From positions 228,838 to 292,837 of the forward strand of contig JAQGDQ010002385.1 in assembly GCA_030141605.1 (NCBI GenBank): 64,000 nucleotides of DNA. The letters are read 5' to 3'. A program made the position numbers and the translations under genes. The stretch's first letter is position 1; each line of letters begins with the position of its first letter. Under the pieces are notes generated by a model. That model did not search any database. It saw nothing but the letters and a program-made list of their open reading frames with translations, and was not told where the DNA came from. Below are positions 35,800-44,903 of this stretch, piece after piece. The stretch is from Tubiluchus corallicola. Taxonomy: Eukaryota > Priapulida > Priapulimorpha > Priapulimorphida > Tubiluchidae.

Positions 35800-35911
35800 A
35801 AAATTATAGAAACATCCCCTTGATCTCATCGTATTTTTTTATTTTCTTGAAATTTAAAAATAACATAGTAATATTTTAAAGCCTCCCTTAAGGAAAATAT
35901 CACCCAAAGGC

Positions 35912-35940
35912 TTGCTATAACGCATCCTTTTATATACTAT
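35912..35940 (+). promoter_or_regulatory. candidate promoter of rpmH-rnpA
   Basis: TTGCTA (35912-35917) and TACTAT (35935-35940) are 17 nt apart; TATACT at 35933 overlaps the second box at a shorter spacing. The leader to the rpmH start would be about 120 nt and holds a long hairpin. Confidence 0.4.
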
Positions 35941-35961
35941 ACCCCTAAGGGAAAAATTGCC

Positions 35962-36005
35962 GTTTAAAAAACTTCTCTTGACCCTAGGTGAAGAATTTTT
36001 TAAAC
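35962..36005 (+). promoter_or_regulatory. leader hairpin upstream of rpmH (possible attenuator)
   Basis: GTTTAAAAAACTTC (35962-35975) pairs with GAAGAATTTTTTAAAC (35990-36005): 4 bp, a 2-nt bulge, then 10 bp, around a 14-nt loop. The inner CTTC/GAAG stem is followed by AATTTTTT, resembling a weak intrinsic terminator in the leader. It is an anti-terminator/terminator candidate only by appearance. Confidence 0.4.
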
Positions 36006-36066
36006 AGTAAATCTTTAAGTTTTATTTTTTAGGGTTTTTATGAACAAACAAAGGGAGTAATGCAAA

Positions 36067-36201
36067 GTGAAGCGTACATACCAACCAAGCCGACTTGTTC
36101 GGAAGCGTCGGCACGGGTTTAGAACGAGAATGGCGACAGCTGCTGGTCGTAGAGTCATTAGAACACGGCGTTCCAAAGGTAGAAAAAACCTCAGCGCGTA
36201 A
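36067..36201 (+). CDS. rpmH: 50S ribosomal protein L34
   Basis: L34 is a 44-residue, very basic ribosomal protein. The gene is below 60 codons and is read here from GTG (36067) to TAA (36199-36201). The product begins [20 protein letters not shown], the unmistakable L34 start, and ends GRKNLSA. GGGAG at 36053-36057 is well placed for the GTG. An out-of-frame ATG at 36060 lies between the ribosome site and the start. rnpA follows 64 nt later, as almost everywhere in bacteria. Confidence 0.97.
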   Translation: MKRTYQPSRLVRKRRHGFRTRMATAAGRRVIRTRRSKGRKNLSA

Positions 36202-36265
36202 ACTCAATGATATTTTCCATGGAAAAGCATTTATCTTGAACAACAGCGCTTAAAACAGCCACTTT

Positions 36266-36685
36266 ATGACTTTAACCCATCTGAAAAAAAGAAAAGATTT
36301 TTTGCGAATCGCTCGTATAGGAGAAAAGTTCGTTACGAAATCTTTTGTGCTGCAAGCTTTAAAACATGAAAAGATAACCCATACAATACCAATGGAAAAT
36401 TCCTGGCGCATTGGATTCACAGCCAGCAAAAAAAACGGAAACGCTGTAAAACGAAACCGTATCAAAAGGCGTCTTAAAGCTGCTGTAACCAATATATTCC
36501 CACACTGTGCGTATCCAGGATACGATTATGTTCTTATTGCCAGACCATCCTCCCTTCATTACCCTTGGGAAATCCTCTGTAAAGATCTTCAATATGCTTT
36601 GAAAAAAATACAGACAATCAATACAAAAACGTCACAACAAAACACGCTAAACAGTTCAAAAAATCATGGTAGAAACCACAAGTAA
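36266..36685 (+). CDS. rnpA: ribonuclease P protein component
   Basis: RnpA is the protein subunit of RNase P, which trims the 5' end of pre-tRNAs. The 139-residue basic product begins TLTHLKKRKDFLRIARIGEK and contains the RNR motif region as GNAVKRNRIKRRLKAAV. It overlaps the yidD start by 20 nt. The order rpmH-rnpA-yidD-yidC-engB is classical. Confidence 0.94.
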   Translation: MTLTHLKKRKDFLRIARIGEKFVTKSFVLQALKHEKITHTIPMENSWRIGFTASKKNGNAVKRNRIKRRLKAAVTNIFPHCAYPGYDYVLIARPSSLHYPWEILCKDLQYALKKIQTINTKTSQQNTLNSSKNHGRNHK

Positions 36686-36995
36686 AACACACATATATAA
36701 CGTTATAAAAACAATATTTCGCGCTATCGCACCCGCAAAAATAGCCTGCGGTCTCATTCGGCTATATCAGCTCTGCGTCTCTCCCTTTTTTCCTGGATGC
36801 TGCCGATTTATACCATCATGTTCCACCTACGCAATAACAGCTCTAAAACAACACGGATTTTTAAAAGGAAGCGCTCTTACTATCAAGCGACTTCTGAAAT
36901 GCCATCCCTGGAACGAGGGTAACTTCGATCCGGTTCCTCCTCCCTCTACAGAAAAAGTAACGCCCTTAATTCCTAGGAAATGCTGCCATGAATGA
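36666..36995 (+). CDS. yidD: membrane protein insertion efficiency factor YidD
   Basis: YidD is a small membrane-associated protein that assists YidC-dependent insertion. The 109-residue product has LIRLYQLCVSPFFPGCCRF, then IPSCSTYAITALKQHG and CHPWNEGNFDPVPP, the three family signatures with their cysteines. The start overlaps rnpA by 20 nt and the end overlaps yidC by 8 nt, so it is translationally embedded in the operon. Confidence 0.94.
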   Translation: MVETTSKTHIYNVIKTIFRAIAPAKIACGLIRLYQLCVSPFFPGCCRFIPSCSTYAITALKQHGFLKGSALTIKRLLKCHPWNEGNFDPVPPPSTEKVTPLIPRKCCHE

Positions 36996-38724
36996 TCTTG
37001 ATATTCGTAATCTCATCCTCGCTGTTCTCTGTTCGACGCTTATTCTTGTCGTATGGCAATCCTATTTTGCTCCTCCTATCATTGATCCACAACAAGAGCA
37101 AGGTAGTACTCAGACGCCTTCCACAACACAAATACCCAAAAATCTCTCCACCGATAATATTCCTCTTTCTCAGAGAAGTGCAGAATTTCAAGATCGAGAA
37201 ATTATTCTGACAGACCAGTCCGTACGGATTCCCATCGTAACAGAGCGAATCAGTGGCACAATATCTCTTAAAGGAGGACGTATTGACGATATCAGCCTTC
37301 TCAATTATAAAGAGACAATTGAGGAAAACAGCGATGTTATTCATCTCTTTAAACCCAAAGGAACCGTAGACGCTTGGTATTATGATACAGGATGGACCGC
37401 TCACGAAAATACGACAGCTCTCCCTAATGATGAAACTCTCTGGGCGACAAATAGCCAGAAATTAACACCAAACTCACCTGTTGTTCTTACATGGGAGAAC
37501 GAGGACGGGTTGCGCTTTATACGCACTATCTCTGTCGACGAAAATTTCATGTTCTCTATTTTTGACACCATCGAAAATACAACACAAAATGCCATGATTT
37601 TCTATCCATGGGGAAGAGTTACACGACAATTGCCACAGAATATTACCGGATTTTATATCCTTCACGAAGGTCCTGTTGGTATTCTCGGTGAAAAGCTTGA
37701 GGAATTCGATTATAAAGATATACAGAAAAAGAAAAATATCACCTTCGATACAGCGAACGGATGGCTTGGGTTTACTGATAAATACTGGCTTGGCGTTACG
37801 ATTCCACCGGAAGATATGCATATTAACGCGCGTTTTCTTCACACGCTCCATCAAGGCATTAACCGATATCAAGCTGACTGGATCGGCTCTCCGCATATAT
37901 TGGAAAGCAACAATTCTATAACTGTCAGCTCCTCTCTTTTCGCCGGCGCGAAAGAAGTTACCCTGCTTGATATATACGGAGAAGAGCGTAATATTCCAAA
38001 ATTCGACCGTGCTATTGATTTCGGATGGTTTTATTTCCTCACAAGACCTCTCTTCTATCTTATAAGCTGGATTAACAGCATGGTGCAGAATTTTGGTATC
38101 TCTATTCTTATTCTGACCGTTATCGTAAAAGCGCTGCTCTTTCCTCTTGCCAACAAATCATACAAATCCATGAGCAGAATGAAAGATCTTCAGCCCAAAA
38201 TGACCGAGCTGCGTGAACAGTACGGAAACGACAAACAAAAATTCAACCAGGAAGTCATGAATCTTTATAAACGCGAGAAAGTCAATCCGGCCGCTGGTTG
38301 CCTCCCTATACTTATACAAATTCCTATTTTCTTTGCCCTCTATAAAGTTCTCTTTGTTAGTATCGAAATGAGGCACGCTCCCTTTTTTGGGTGGGTTCAG
38401 GATCTTTCCGCACCCGATCCAACAAACCTCTTTACACTCTTTGGTCTGCTTAACTGGAATCCGCCCGCGTTTCTCATGATCGGCATATGGCCTATTATTA
38501 TGGGATTTTCCATGTTCCTTCAGCAGAAAATGAACCCCCAACCCACCGATCCAGCACAAGCACGGATCTTCGCTATTCTCCCTATTCTCTTTACTTTCAT
38601 GCTCGCAAGCTTTCCAGCTGGGCTTGTCATATATTGGTCATGGAGCAATATACTCTCTATCATCCAACAATATTTCATCATGAGGTCTGCGAGAAAAGCG
38701 CGCGCAAAAGAAAATACACCATAG
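36988..38724 (+). CDS. yidC: membrane protein insertase YidC
   Basis: YidC inserts and folds inner-membrane proteins alone or with SecYEG. The 578-residue product has the proteobacterial form: a first helix (LILAVLCSTLILVVWQSYF), a large periplasmic domain (about 55-350), and the conserved five-helix core with the cytoplasmic hairpin (SMSRMKDLQPKMTELREQYG). A gene overlap of 8 nt with yidD and 3 nt before engB indicate one operon. Confidence 0.96.
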   Translation: MNDLDIRNLILAVLCSTLILVVWQSYFAPPIIDPQQEQGSTQTPSTTQIPKNLSTDNIPLSQRSAEFQDREIILTDQSVRIPIVTERISGTISLKGGRIDDISLLNYKETIEENSDVIHLFKPKGTVDAWYYDTGWTAHENTTALPNDETLWATNSQKLTPNSPVVLTWENEDGLRFIRTISVDENFMFSIFDTIENTTQNAMIFYPWGRVTRQLPQNITGFYILHEGPVGILGEKLEEFDYKDIQKKKNITFDTANGWLGFTDKYWLGVTIPPEDMHINARFLHTLHQGINRYQADWIGSPHILESNNSITVSSSLFAGAKEVTLLDIYGEERNIPKFDRAIDFGWFYFLTRPLFYLISWINSMVQNFGISILILTVIVKALLFPLANKSYKSMSRMKDLQPKMTELREQYGNDKQKFNQEVMNLYKREKVNPAAGCLPILIQIPIFFALYKVLFVSIEMRHAPFFGWVQDLSAPDPTNLFTLFGLLNWNPPAFLMIGIWPIIMGFSMFLQQKMNPQPTDPAQARIFAILPILFTFMLASFPAGLVIYWSWSNILSIIQQYFIMRSARKARAKENTP

Positions 38725-38727
38725 ACT

Positions 38728-39387
38728 ATGGAAGAGCTACAAAACAACACACTCCCGGAGTATAGCAAAGAAGCCCTGCTCTATGGCAAACGCGTCTTTC
38801 AGCAAGAATGTACATTCATTACAGGTGCCGCAGATGAAAACGGTATTCCTGATACAAGATTAACTGAAATCGCCTTTGCAGGGCGTTCAAATGTTGGAAA
38901 ATCAAGCCTCCTAAATGCCCTTACGGAGCGAAAATCCCTCGCTAGAATATCCTCAAATCCCGGAAGAACGCAACAAATCAACTTCTTCCAACTTGGAGAA
39001 AGCCTCATACTTGCAGATCTCCCTGGGTACGGATACGCAAAAGCGCCCAAAAATAGCGTTAAAAAATGGACCCAACTTATTCGGGCCTATCTCCAAGGGC
39101 GTCAGCCTCTCAGGCGCGTCTGTCTTCTTATTGACGCTAGGCATGGCATTAAAAAAAATGATACTGAGATTTTTTCCCTTCTTGATCAAGCCGCCATGTC
39201 TTACCAGATCATCCTTACAAAATGCGACAAAATATCAAAGCGACAGCAGCAGAAAATCCTTTTAGAAACAGCTGAAAAACTTAAAAAACACGTCGCTGCG
39301 CACCCTCTTGTGATTCCGGCAAGTGCACATAAAAAAGAAGGGCTTGAAATCATACGCTCAACTTTAGCGCAGCTCCTGATTCACTAG
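38728..39387 (+). CDS. engB: ribosome biogenesis GTPase EngB/YihA
   Basis: EngB is a GTPase needed for large-subunit assembly and normal division. The 219-residue product has G1 (GRSNVGKSSLLNAL), G2/G3 (RTQQINFF; ADLPGYGYAKAPK), G4 (LTKCDKIS) and G5 (VIPASAHKKEG). All are canonical. It starts 3 nt after yidC. The downstream gap to dksA has a T8 run near 39413 but no stem strong enough to be called a terminator. Confidence 0.95.
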   Translation: MEELQNNTLPEYSKEALLYGKRVFQQECTFITGAADENGIPDTRLTEIAFAGRSNVGKSSLLNALTERKSLARISSNPGRTQQINFFQLGESLILADLPGYGYAKAPKNSVKKWTQLIRAYLQGRQPLRRVCLLIDARHGIKKNDTEIFSLLDQAAMSYQIILTKCDKISKRQQQKILLETAEKLKKHVAAHPLVIPASAHKKEGLEIIRSTLAQLLIH

Positions 39388-39528
39388 AATAAGCCTTATA
39401 AAACCTCTCTTTTTTTTCTTCTCTTAAAAGAATTTTCATTTTATCCTTGCAGTCTTTCTAAACAACTCTTATATTCCTCTTTAAGGGTAGAGTAAATAAT
39501 AACTTACAAAAAAATATAGAGAAAAACC

Positions 39529-39957
39529 ATGGGGACAAAGATAAAACCAGGATATAAACCAACCGAAAAAGAACCTTTCATGAATCCAGACATGCAGGAA
39601 TATTTTAGGAAACTCCTTATAAACTGGAAATCTTCACTGATACAAGAAACTCAAGAAACCATGCAAAGGTTAAAGCAAGAAAGCACACTTGAGGCGGATC
39701 CTGCAGATCAAGCCTCTTCAGAAATCGATCGTTCTTTTGAGCTAAAAACACGTGATAGAGCTCGGAAACTTATGGACAGAATCGATGAAGCAATAGAACG
39801 TATTGACAATAATGAATATGGATATTGTAAAGAAACAGGCGAACCTATCAGCATCCGACGATTGGAAGCAAGGCCTATCGCCGTCTATAGTCTTGAGGCA
39901 CAAGAAAGGCACGAGCGGAAAGAAAAATCCTACCGGGATATGCGTGAAAAAAACTAA
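39529..39957 (+). CDS. dksA: DksA/TraR-family RNA polymerase-binding factor
   Basis: DksA binds the RNA polymerase secondary channel and, with ppGpp, adjusts rRNA and biosynthetic promoters. The 142-residue product has the coiled-coil with its tip residues at about 57-60 (ADPADQAS) and the C-terminal helix. The zinc-finger region keeps only one Cys (residue 100, YGYCKETGEPI); the other three zinc positions are non-Cys. Such degenerate fingers occur in alphaproteobacterial DksA. GAGAA precedes the ATG. The length is close to that of E. coli DksA (151 residues). Confidence 0.92.
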   Translation: MGTKIKPGYKPTEKEPFMNPDMQEYFRKLLINWKSSLIQETQETMQRLKQESTLEADPADQASSEIDRSFELKTRDRARKLMDRIDEAIERIDNNEYGYCKETGEPISIRRLEARPIAVYSLEAQERHERKEKSYRDMREKN

Positions 39958-40262
39958 CTATATCTTTACAAAAATAAATATATGAGTTGTGCTTAATAGT
40001 GATTAATGATATCATAAGTATTCTATAGACAAATTGTCTAAATAGTTATGGTAAATATTAGGGGATATCCTTAGCTCAATTTGTTTTTTCATATTTCTCC
40101 TTTTGAATTGCTTTATACAATTTATCATAAGAGTATGGTATCCCTTTTTTTTTTACTGAAATATACCTATATATTTCATTTATTACCTCAGTATATCTGC
40201 TTAGAGAAAAGTGGTAACGCGCAAAAAATCGCTATAAATATATGTTTCCATTACAACTATAG
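39958..40262. other. 305-nt convergent gap between dksA and gpsA
   Basis: AT-rich with no convincing hairpin terminator, promoter or gene. A 61-codon open frame at 40081-40266 on the plus strand has no ribosome site and a low-complexity hydrophobic product, so it is not called. Confidence 0.5.
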
Positions 40263-41267
40263 TTAGAAAACAGCTTCTGATCGAAAAGGGCGGGATAATA
40301 TCTCTGACAAGGCATTTTCTACGCTAATTGTTCCCTCTAAAATATCCGCAGTTACAAAACATATCGGCATGTCGACGTTATGAGACAATGCCAAACAGCG
40401 AAGTGCCGGAGCTGTCCAAACACCTTCTGTAACCGCATGGCGTGTAGAGAGAATTGTCGATAGATTCTCTCCTTTTCCCAAGGCAACTCCTAAAGAAAAA
40501 TTTCGCGAGCTTAAGCTACTGCAGGTTAAAACAATATCTCCAATTCCCGAAAGGCCTGATAAAGTTTCCATTTTTCCGCCCAGCGTTAAAGCCAATAGAG
40601 AAATTTCCGCAATACCACGAGTCATCAAAGCCGCCTTGGCATTTTGGCCCAGCTGCCTCCCTTCGCAAATACCGCAGGCGATTGCTAGAACATTTTTCGC
40701 CGCTCCACCAACTTCTACCCCGACAATATCATCACTGTAATAAAGGCGAAAAGCATAAGATCCTAAAAATTCCGCTAAAGATTTTGATGTCTCTAAATCT
40801 TCCATTGCCAAGCATAGTGCTGTCGGCAAGCCCACGATCACTTCCGACGCGAAAGAGGGACCCGATAAAATAGCCGGTACACAAAAAGGAAGCTTATAAG
40901 CAACAATATCCCACAATAAGCTATGTCGCTCGCGTTCTATACCCTTTGCGCAAATCACAACAATCGTACCGGGACGAAGGATGTTCTGCAAAACATCACA
41001 CGCTGCGGAAATAGATTGCGCAGGAACAACAAGAAGACAAACTGTGCATTCCGATAAATCACGAGCTCTGTTTGTAACATTTACAGAATCCTCTAGGAAA
41101 TGGCCAGGAAGAAAGCGGCGATTTTCCCGCCGTAATGATAAATTCTCAAAAACATCCCGATTCCGAACATACAGCAAAGCCTCTCTACCCGCACGAGCAA
41201 CAGTGCAAGAAAGCGCTGTTCCCCAAGCTCCTCCGCCATAAACACCAACTTTACCTCCCAATATCAT
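40263..41267 (-). CDS. gpsA: NAD(P)H-dependent glycerol-3-phosphate dehydrogenase
   Basis: GpsA reduces dihydroxyacetone phosphate to sn-glycerol-3-phosphate, the backbone for PlsY and PgsA found elsewhere in this window. The 334-residue product has the nucleotide-binding GVYGGGAWGTALSC, CAKGIE, LSGPSFASEV and the active-site region VGVEVGGAAKNVLAIACGIC. SD-like GGAGA precedes the start. It is the last gene of a minus-strand run with the zeta inhibitor and gapR upstream. Confidence 0.95.
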   Translation of the reverse strand: MILGGKVGVYGGGAWGTALSCTVARAGREALLYVRNRDVFENLSLRRENRRFLPGHFLEDSVNVTNRARDLSECTVCLLVVPAQSISAACDVLQNILRPGTIVVICAKGIERERHSLLWDIVAYKLPFCVPAILSGPSFASEVIVGLPTALCLAMEDLETSKSLAEFLGSYAFRLYYSDDIVGVEVGGAAKNVLAIACGICEGRQLGQNAKAALMTRGIAEISLLALTLGGKMETLSGLSGIGDIVLTCSSLSSRNFSLGVALGKGENLSTILSTRHAVTEGVWTAPALRCLALSHNVDMPICFVTADILEGTISVENALSEILSRPFRSEAVF

Positions 41268-41324
41268 AAATTGATTCTCCTGAAAAATAATGATGGCAAA
41301 AATATCTCTTGATAATCATAAAAG

Positions 41325-41696
41325 CTAGCCGCCAACTTGCGCGTGATCCTTGCCTAAAGCTTCTGGGAACTTCTCTGCGACATCATGGCTGGCCTTATGA
41401 TATAATTCACAAAATCGAGTTCTTAACTCCTTAATATCCTTATAAATTCCAGCTTTACGTAAATCTTTCATAGCAAGCATGAAAATTTTCTCTGGGCCAT
41501 CCACGTCTATACCTAACATTATAAGATCCCGTATATAGCAAGTCGCATCCTCTTCCGGCAAGTTCAAAAAATCGACAATCCATTGCGCGAAAAGCTTGCA
41601 TTGGCATGCCTGAATTTTAAACGCGAGCTCTTCAGACATTTTAAAATGAGCTTCTTCACTCTTTTCACGCTTATCAAAAATATATGTATCTGACAT
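41325..41696 (-). CDS. DUF1476 family protein (F1-ATPase zeta inhibitor type)
   Basis: This 123-residue helical protein matches DUF1476, which includes the alphaproteobacterial F1-ATPase inhibitor zeta of Paracoccus. Family features are FDKREKSEEAHFKMSEELAFKI (split as FDKREKSEEAHF), QACQCKLFAQWIVDFLNL, and DLRKAGIYKDIKELRTRF. The N-terminal inhibitory region is present. The gene is not next to atp genes, which is normal for this family. It lies upstream of gpsA on the minus strand. Confidence 0.78.
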   Translation of the reverse strand: MSDTYIFDKREKSEEAHFKMSEELAFKIQACQCKLFAQWIVDFLNLPEEDATCYIRDLIMLGIDVDGPEKIFMLAMKDLRKAGIYKDIKELRTRFCELYHKASHDVAEKFPEALGKDHAQVGG

Positions 41697-41780
41697 ACTG
41701 ACACCTTATTTTCTACCAAAGAATCTTACTAGACCAGCCTTTCTCGCGATCACTATACCGTAGCTTTCGTTTCTATAAAA

Positions 41781-42026
41781 TTACATACCAAGAGCGTTTT
41801 TATACAGGTGTAGAACTTCTTCCAACTCCTCTCGATCTCCCTGCCGCATTTTCCGTAACCGAACAAGCTGGCGCATAGCCTTAACATCAAAACCTGATCC
41901 TTTGGCTTCTCCATACACCTCTCGGATATCTTCCGCGATCCCAGCTCTTTCTTCTTCTAGGCGCTCTATACGCTCTATAAAACTGCGTAGTTGATCCTTG
42001 GATACCATTCCCGTTATCTCATTCAT
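41781..42026 (-). CDS. gapR: GapR nucleoid-associated protein (DUF2312)
   Basis: GapR is an essential alphaproteobacterial protein that binds overtwisted AT-rich DNA ahead of polymerases and helps chromosome replication. The 81-residue product contains the family core VSKDQLRSFIERIERLEEER, then EVYGEAKGSGFDVKAMRQLV and the end LYKNALGM. A run of charged residues gives coiled-coil character. GGAATG-type SD lies before ATG. The downstream neighbour encodes the zeta inhibitor. Confidence 0.92.
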   Translation of the reverse strand: MNEITGMVSKDQLRSFIERIERLEEERAGIAEDIREVYGEAKGSGFDVKAMRQLVRLRKMRQGDREELEEVLHLYKNALGM

Positions 42027-42104
42027 TCCTTTAAAACTCTCTCTTGCTAAATTTATAAACTATTCTTTATAGATGAATATTATCATACACGCATTATTAT
42101 AGCA

Positions 42105-44903
42105 TTAAATCTCTTCCTTTCCAAAAAACGTACGAATTTCCGACACCGCGTCTGATATTCCTACACGTTTTATAGAGACATCAGGCGGAAAAGCGGACAA
42201 AAACCGCGAGGGTAAAGCCGAATCCAATATAACAAAAATACCCTGATCATCTTTTTTTCTGATTAAACGGCCATAGGCTTGGCGAAGACGAACTCGCACC
42301 ATAAATTCATCATAAGCACTCCTGCCGCCAAAAATCTCTCGGCGGCGCTGGTGTAAAATCGTTCTACGCGGCCAAGGAACACGATCACACACTAATAAAC
42401 GTAACGAACGCCCCGGAACATCAACCCCATCCCGCAAAGCATCCGTTCCCAAAATACAGCTATTCTCTACCATACGAAACATATCAACAAGAGTTCCCAG
42501 ATCCTGACGATTAATATGTTGAGCAAAAAGAGGTATCGAATCGCTTGCCAGCTCAGCTGCAATTAAATTATAAACCTTTACAAGACGGCGAACTGCCGTA
42601 AATAAACCAACACCTCCCCCTCCCGAAGCTGAGAATAGTGCCCTAAATGATGCCGCGACCTGCTGAACAGAGTTCTTATTAACATCTGTTATAATCAATA
42701 TACGCGTCTGCTCTCCATGTGAAAAAGGAGACGGAAGCGATACAACATCCGCCTCTTCATCAAAATGGCAAACTCCTGTATAATGGCGCGCTTGATCCCA
42801 ACTGCCGTCCTCCTCCTCGTTCGCGTAACAGTCCCGTAATGTCGCAGACGTAATAACAAAACCATGCGATTGGCGATAAACAGTATCAGAGAGTGGGAGA
42901 GACGGATCTACATAGTGGCGACAATAGCCACAATCCCGCTCCCGACCTTCACTCTTCTCAAGCGCAAACCATAAAGAAAAAGCCTCCTCTTCCTCTTCTT
43001 TTCGGCATAATAAATCCAGCATCTCTATCCAGGCTTTCAAAGGAAAAAGGCACTGACGCTCAATACCACCACATACAGCCTCTATACGTAACCGCTTATA
43101 GCTTTCAAGTTTCTCTGTCTCCGTAATCAATAATTTGTGCAAAAGAGCATGAAATTTTTTCAGCGGCTTATAAAGCGCCTGAAAATCAAAATGCAATGAT
43201 TCTGCCGCTGAGAGAATCTCTTCATCAATAGGAAATAAACGCGATTCAAGACTATAGTAGCTATCTCGAACTTGCGCTCGCGCTAAAACCTGCCGCCGAA
43301 CGCCTCTTAAAAATGCCTCATAACTGCCCAAAATACCTCCTTGGGCAATACGCGTCATCCATCCCTCTTTCGGTAAAACATGTGCTTTTTGAACAATCAG
43401 ATCCAAAAGAGAATTCAGCTCCAAATTATGCTCTATAATATCTTCCAAACGATTCCTTAATCCACGACGACGGGAACGAGTTCCTGTTTCTCTTCCTAAA
43501 AGCCAACGGCGCATATTCATACCTTCATACCCGTTTAAATGGACAGAAAAGACTGAATCCGCAACAGAAAATAAATGATGCCCCTCGTCAAAAATATAGC
43601 GAAGAGGTAAAGAAGAACCCTCCTTTCCTCCCCATAAAGCCGCTTGGATCATCACCAAAGCATGATTCGCGATCACAATATCCGCGCACGCTGCAGCACG
43701 AATAGAATGTTCAACAAAACATCGTTTATAATGAGGGCAAGACGAAAATAAACATTCCCCTCGGCGATCCGTCAGCCCTAAAGTAAAAGGGGCACCAAAC
43801 GAATAAACAAGCCAAAAAGGAAAATCACCCCCCGTCATATCGCCGTTACGCGTCTCAAAAAGCCAGCGTGCGACAAAACCTAAAACAATGCCATTATCTC
43901 CCCCTTTGGAAGAAATACCTATATGATGAGAGTTGAAAAAATTAACCAGTACATCTTCATAATTTAAAAGGCAAAAATAATTCTCACGCCCCTTGCGAAC
44001 AACAACCCGATAACGTTTCTCTTCAGAAGATCCATAAAGACGATCAAGCTCACTATCAATCTGACGCTGAAGATTACGCGTATAAGTGCTAATCCATACC
44101 GAAACATCATTTTTCTCGCTCCATACCGTCGCAGGAGCAAGATAACCAAGCGTCTTTCCTGTCCCCGTAGCGGCTTCTGCTAAAACAATCCGTGGACTTC
44201 CAGGGCTCTCCGGAGGCACAAACGCACCACACGCCGCAGATACATAATGGCGTTGCTGTTCCCGTGCTTCTGCCCCCTCTCCCAACAAAATATCCAAACG
44301 TTCCTCAGACTCAACAACGCTCACAGGAATATCCGCACAGGAAACAGAAGTCGGTTGTTCCTCCCATTCCGGTAAAAAACGCCAAACTTTCAAAACATCC
44401 TTGTCTGAATTCGAAAAATCTCTCCTTTCCACAGAAAGAGCCCTTAAAACAAACTGGCCCCATGGCCAACCATGAAACGCCATAAAGCGCGCCAGTGAAC
44501 AAATCGATTCATAGTCTTCTCGATTACGAAACTCAGAAAGAGCCCCAAATAAATGATCCACAGCCTTAAAAAGATACAGCGCCTCATCAACACCATCCTT
44601 AATAGAATCTCCTGTTAAAACATGCGCTAAACCAACTGAAAACGGAATGCAAAATTTCGTCGGGTAAATAAAAGAAAAAAGCTCCAGCACATCAAAAGAA
44701 GAAAAAGACTTCAGTCCAAGAAAATCCGCCACAAGAGGCATATGGCACACCAAAGGACGCTCTCCAGCCGTAAGGCGTTGACGGGTAGAAGAAAATGTTT
44801 CCTCTCTTACCTCTCCTTCACAACTGACCCATAAAGCCTCTTTAGGTCCCGCAACAAGAGATTGAAACGTCTCCGCAGGCGGGTAAAAATAACCCTTATC
44901 CAT
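42105..44903 (-). CDS. DinG/XPD-family ATP-dependent helicase
   Basis: A superfamily-2 Fe-S helicase related to DinG and YoaA. The 932-residue product has Walker A (EAATGTGKTLGYLAPA), a DEAH-type box (YIFDEGHHLFSVAD), four clustered Cys in the Fe-S region (CLFSSCPHYKRC, later AACADIV), and C-terminal motifs (LGTDALRDGVDVPGRSLR; RVRLRQAYGRLIRKKDD). An N-terminal extension of about 200 residues before the helicase resembles a degenerate exonuclease-like region seen in alphaproteobacterial homologues, with a lysine/serine-poor hydrophobic core. It overlaps thpR by 8 nt (ATGGATAA), so the two are co-translated. Confidence 0.88.
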   Translation of the reverse strand: MDKGYFYPPAETFQSLVAGPKEALWVSCEGEVREETFSSTRQRLTAGERPLVCHMPLVADFLGLKSFSSFDVLELFSFIYPTKFCIPFSVGLAHVLTGDSIKDGVDEALYLFKAVDHLFGALSEFRNREDYESICSLARFMAFHGWPWGQFVLRALSVERRDFSNSDKDVLKVWRFLPEWEEQPTSVSCADIPVSVVESEERLDILLGEGAEAREQQRHYVSAACGAFVPPESPGSPRIVLAEAATGTGKTLGYLAPATVWSEKNDVSVWISTYTRNLQRQIDSELDRLYGSSEEKRYRVVVRKGRENYFCLLNYEDVLVNFFNSHHIGISSKGGDNGIVLGFVARWLFETRNGDMTGGDFPFWLVYSFGAPFTLGLTDRRGECLFSSCPHYKRCFVEHSIRAAACADIVIANHALVMIQAALWGGKEGSSLPLRYIFDEGHHLFSVADSVFSVHLNGYEGMNMRRWLLGRETGTRSRRRGLRNRLEDIIEHNLELNSLLDLIVQKAHVLPKEGWMTRIAQGGILGSYEAFLRGVRRQVLARAQVRDSYYSLESRLFPIDEEILSAAESLHFDFQALYKPLKKFHALLHKLLITETEKLESYKRLRIEAVCGGIERQCLFPLKAWIEMLDLLCRKEEEEEAFSLWFALEKSEGRERDCGYCRHYVDPSLPLSDTVYRQSHGFVITSATLRDCYANEEEDGSWDQARHYTGVCHFDEEADVVSLPSPFSHGEQTRILIITDVNKNSVQQVAASFRALFSASGGGGVGLFTAVRRLVKVYNLIAAELASDSIPLFAQHINRQDLGTLVDMFRMVENSCILGTDALRDGVDVPGRSLRLLVCDRVPWPRRTILHQRRREIFGGRSAYDEFMVRVRLRQAYGRLIRKKDDQGIFVILDSALPSRFLSAFPPDVSIKRVGISDAVSEIRTFFGKEEI

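Noticed and set aside
35800-36066. Possible replication origin near rpmH
   Set aside because: In many bacteria oriC lies near rpmH-dnaA, but no dnaA gene, DnaA-box (TTATCCACA) cluster or skew change is seen here.
40081-40266. 61-codon hydrophobic frame between dksA and gpsA
   Set aside because: No ribosome site and low-complexity composition; AT-rich spacers give such frames by chance.
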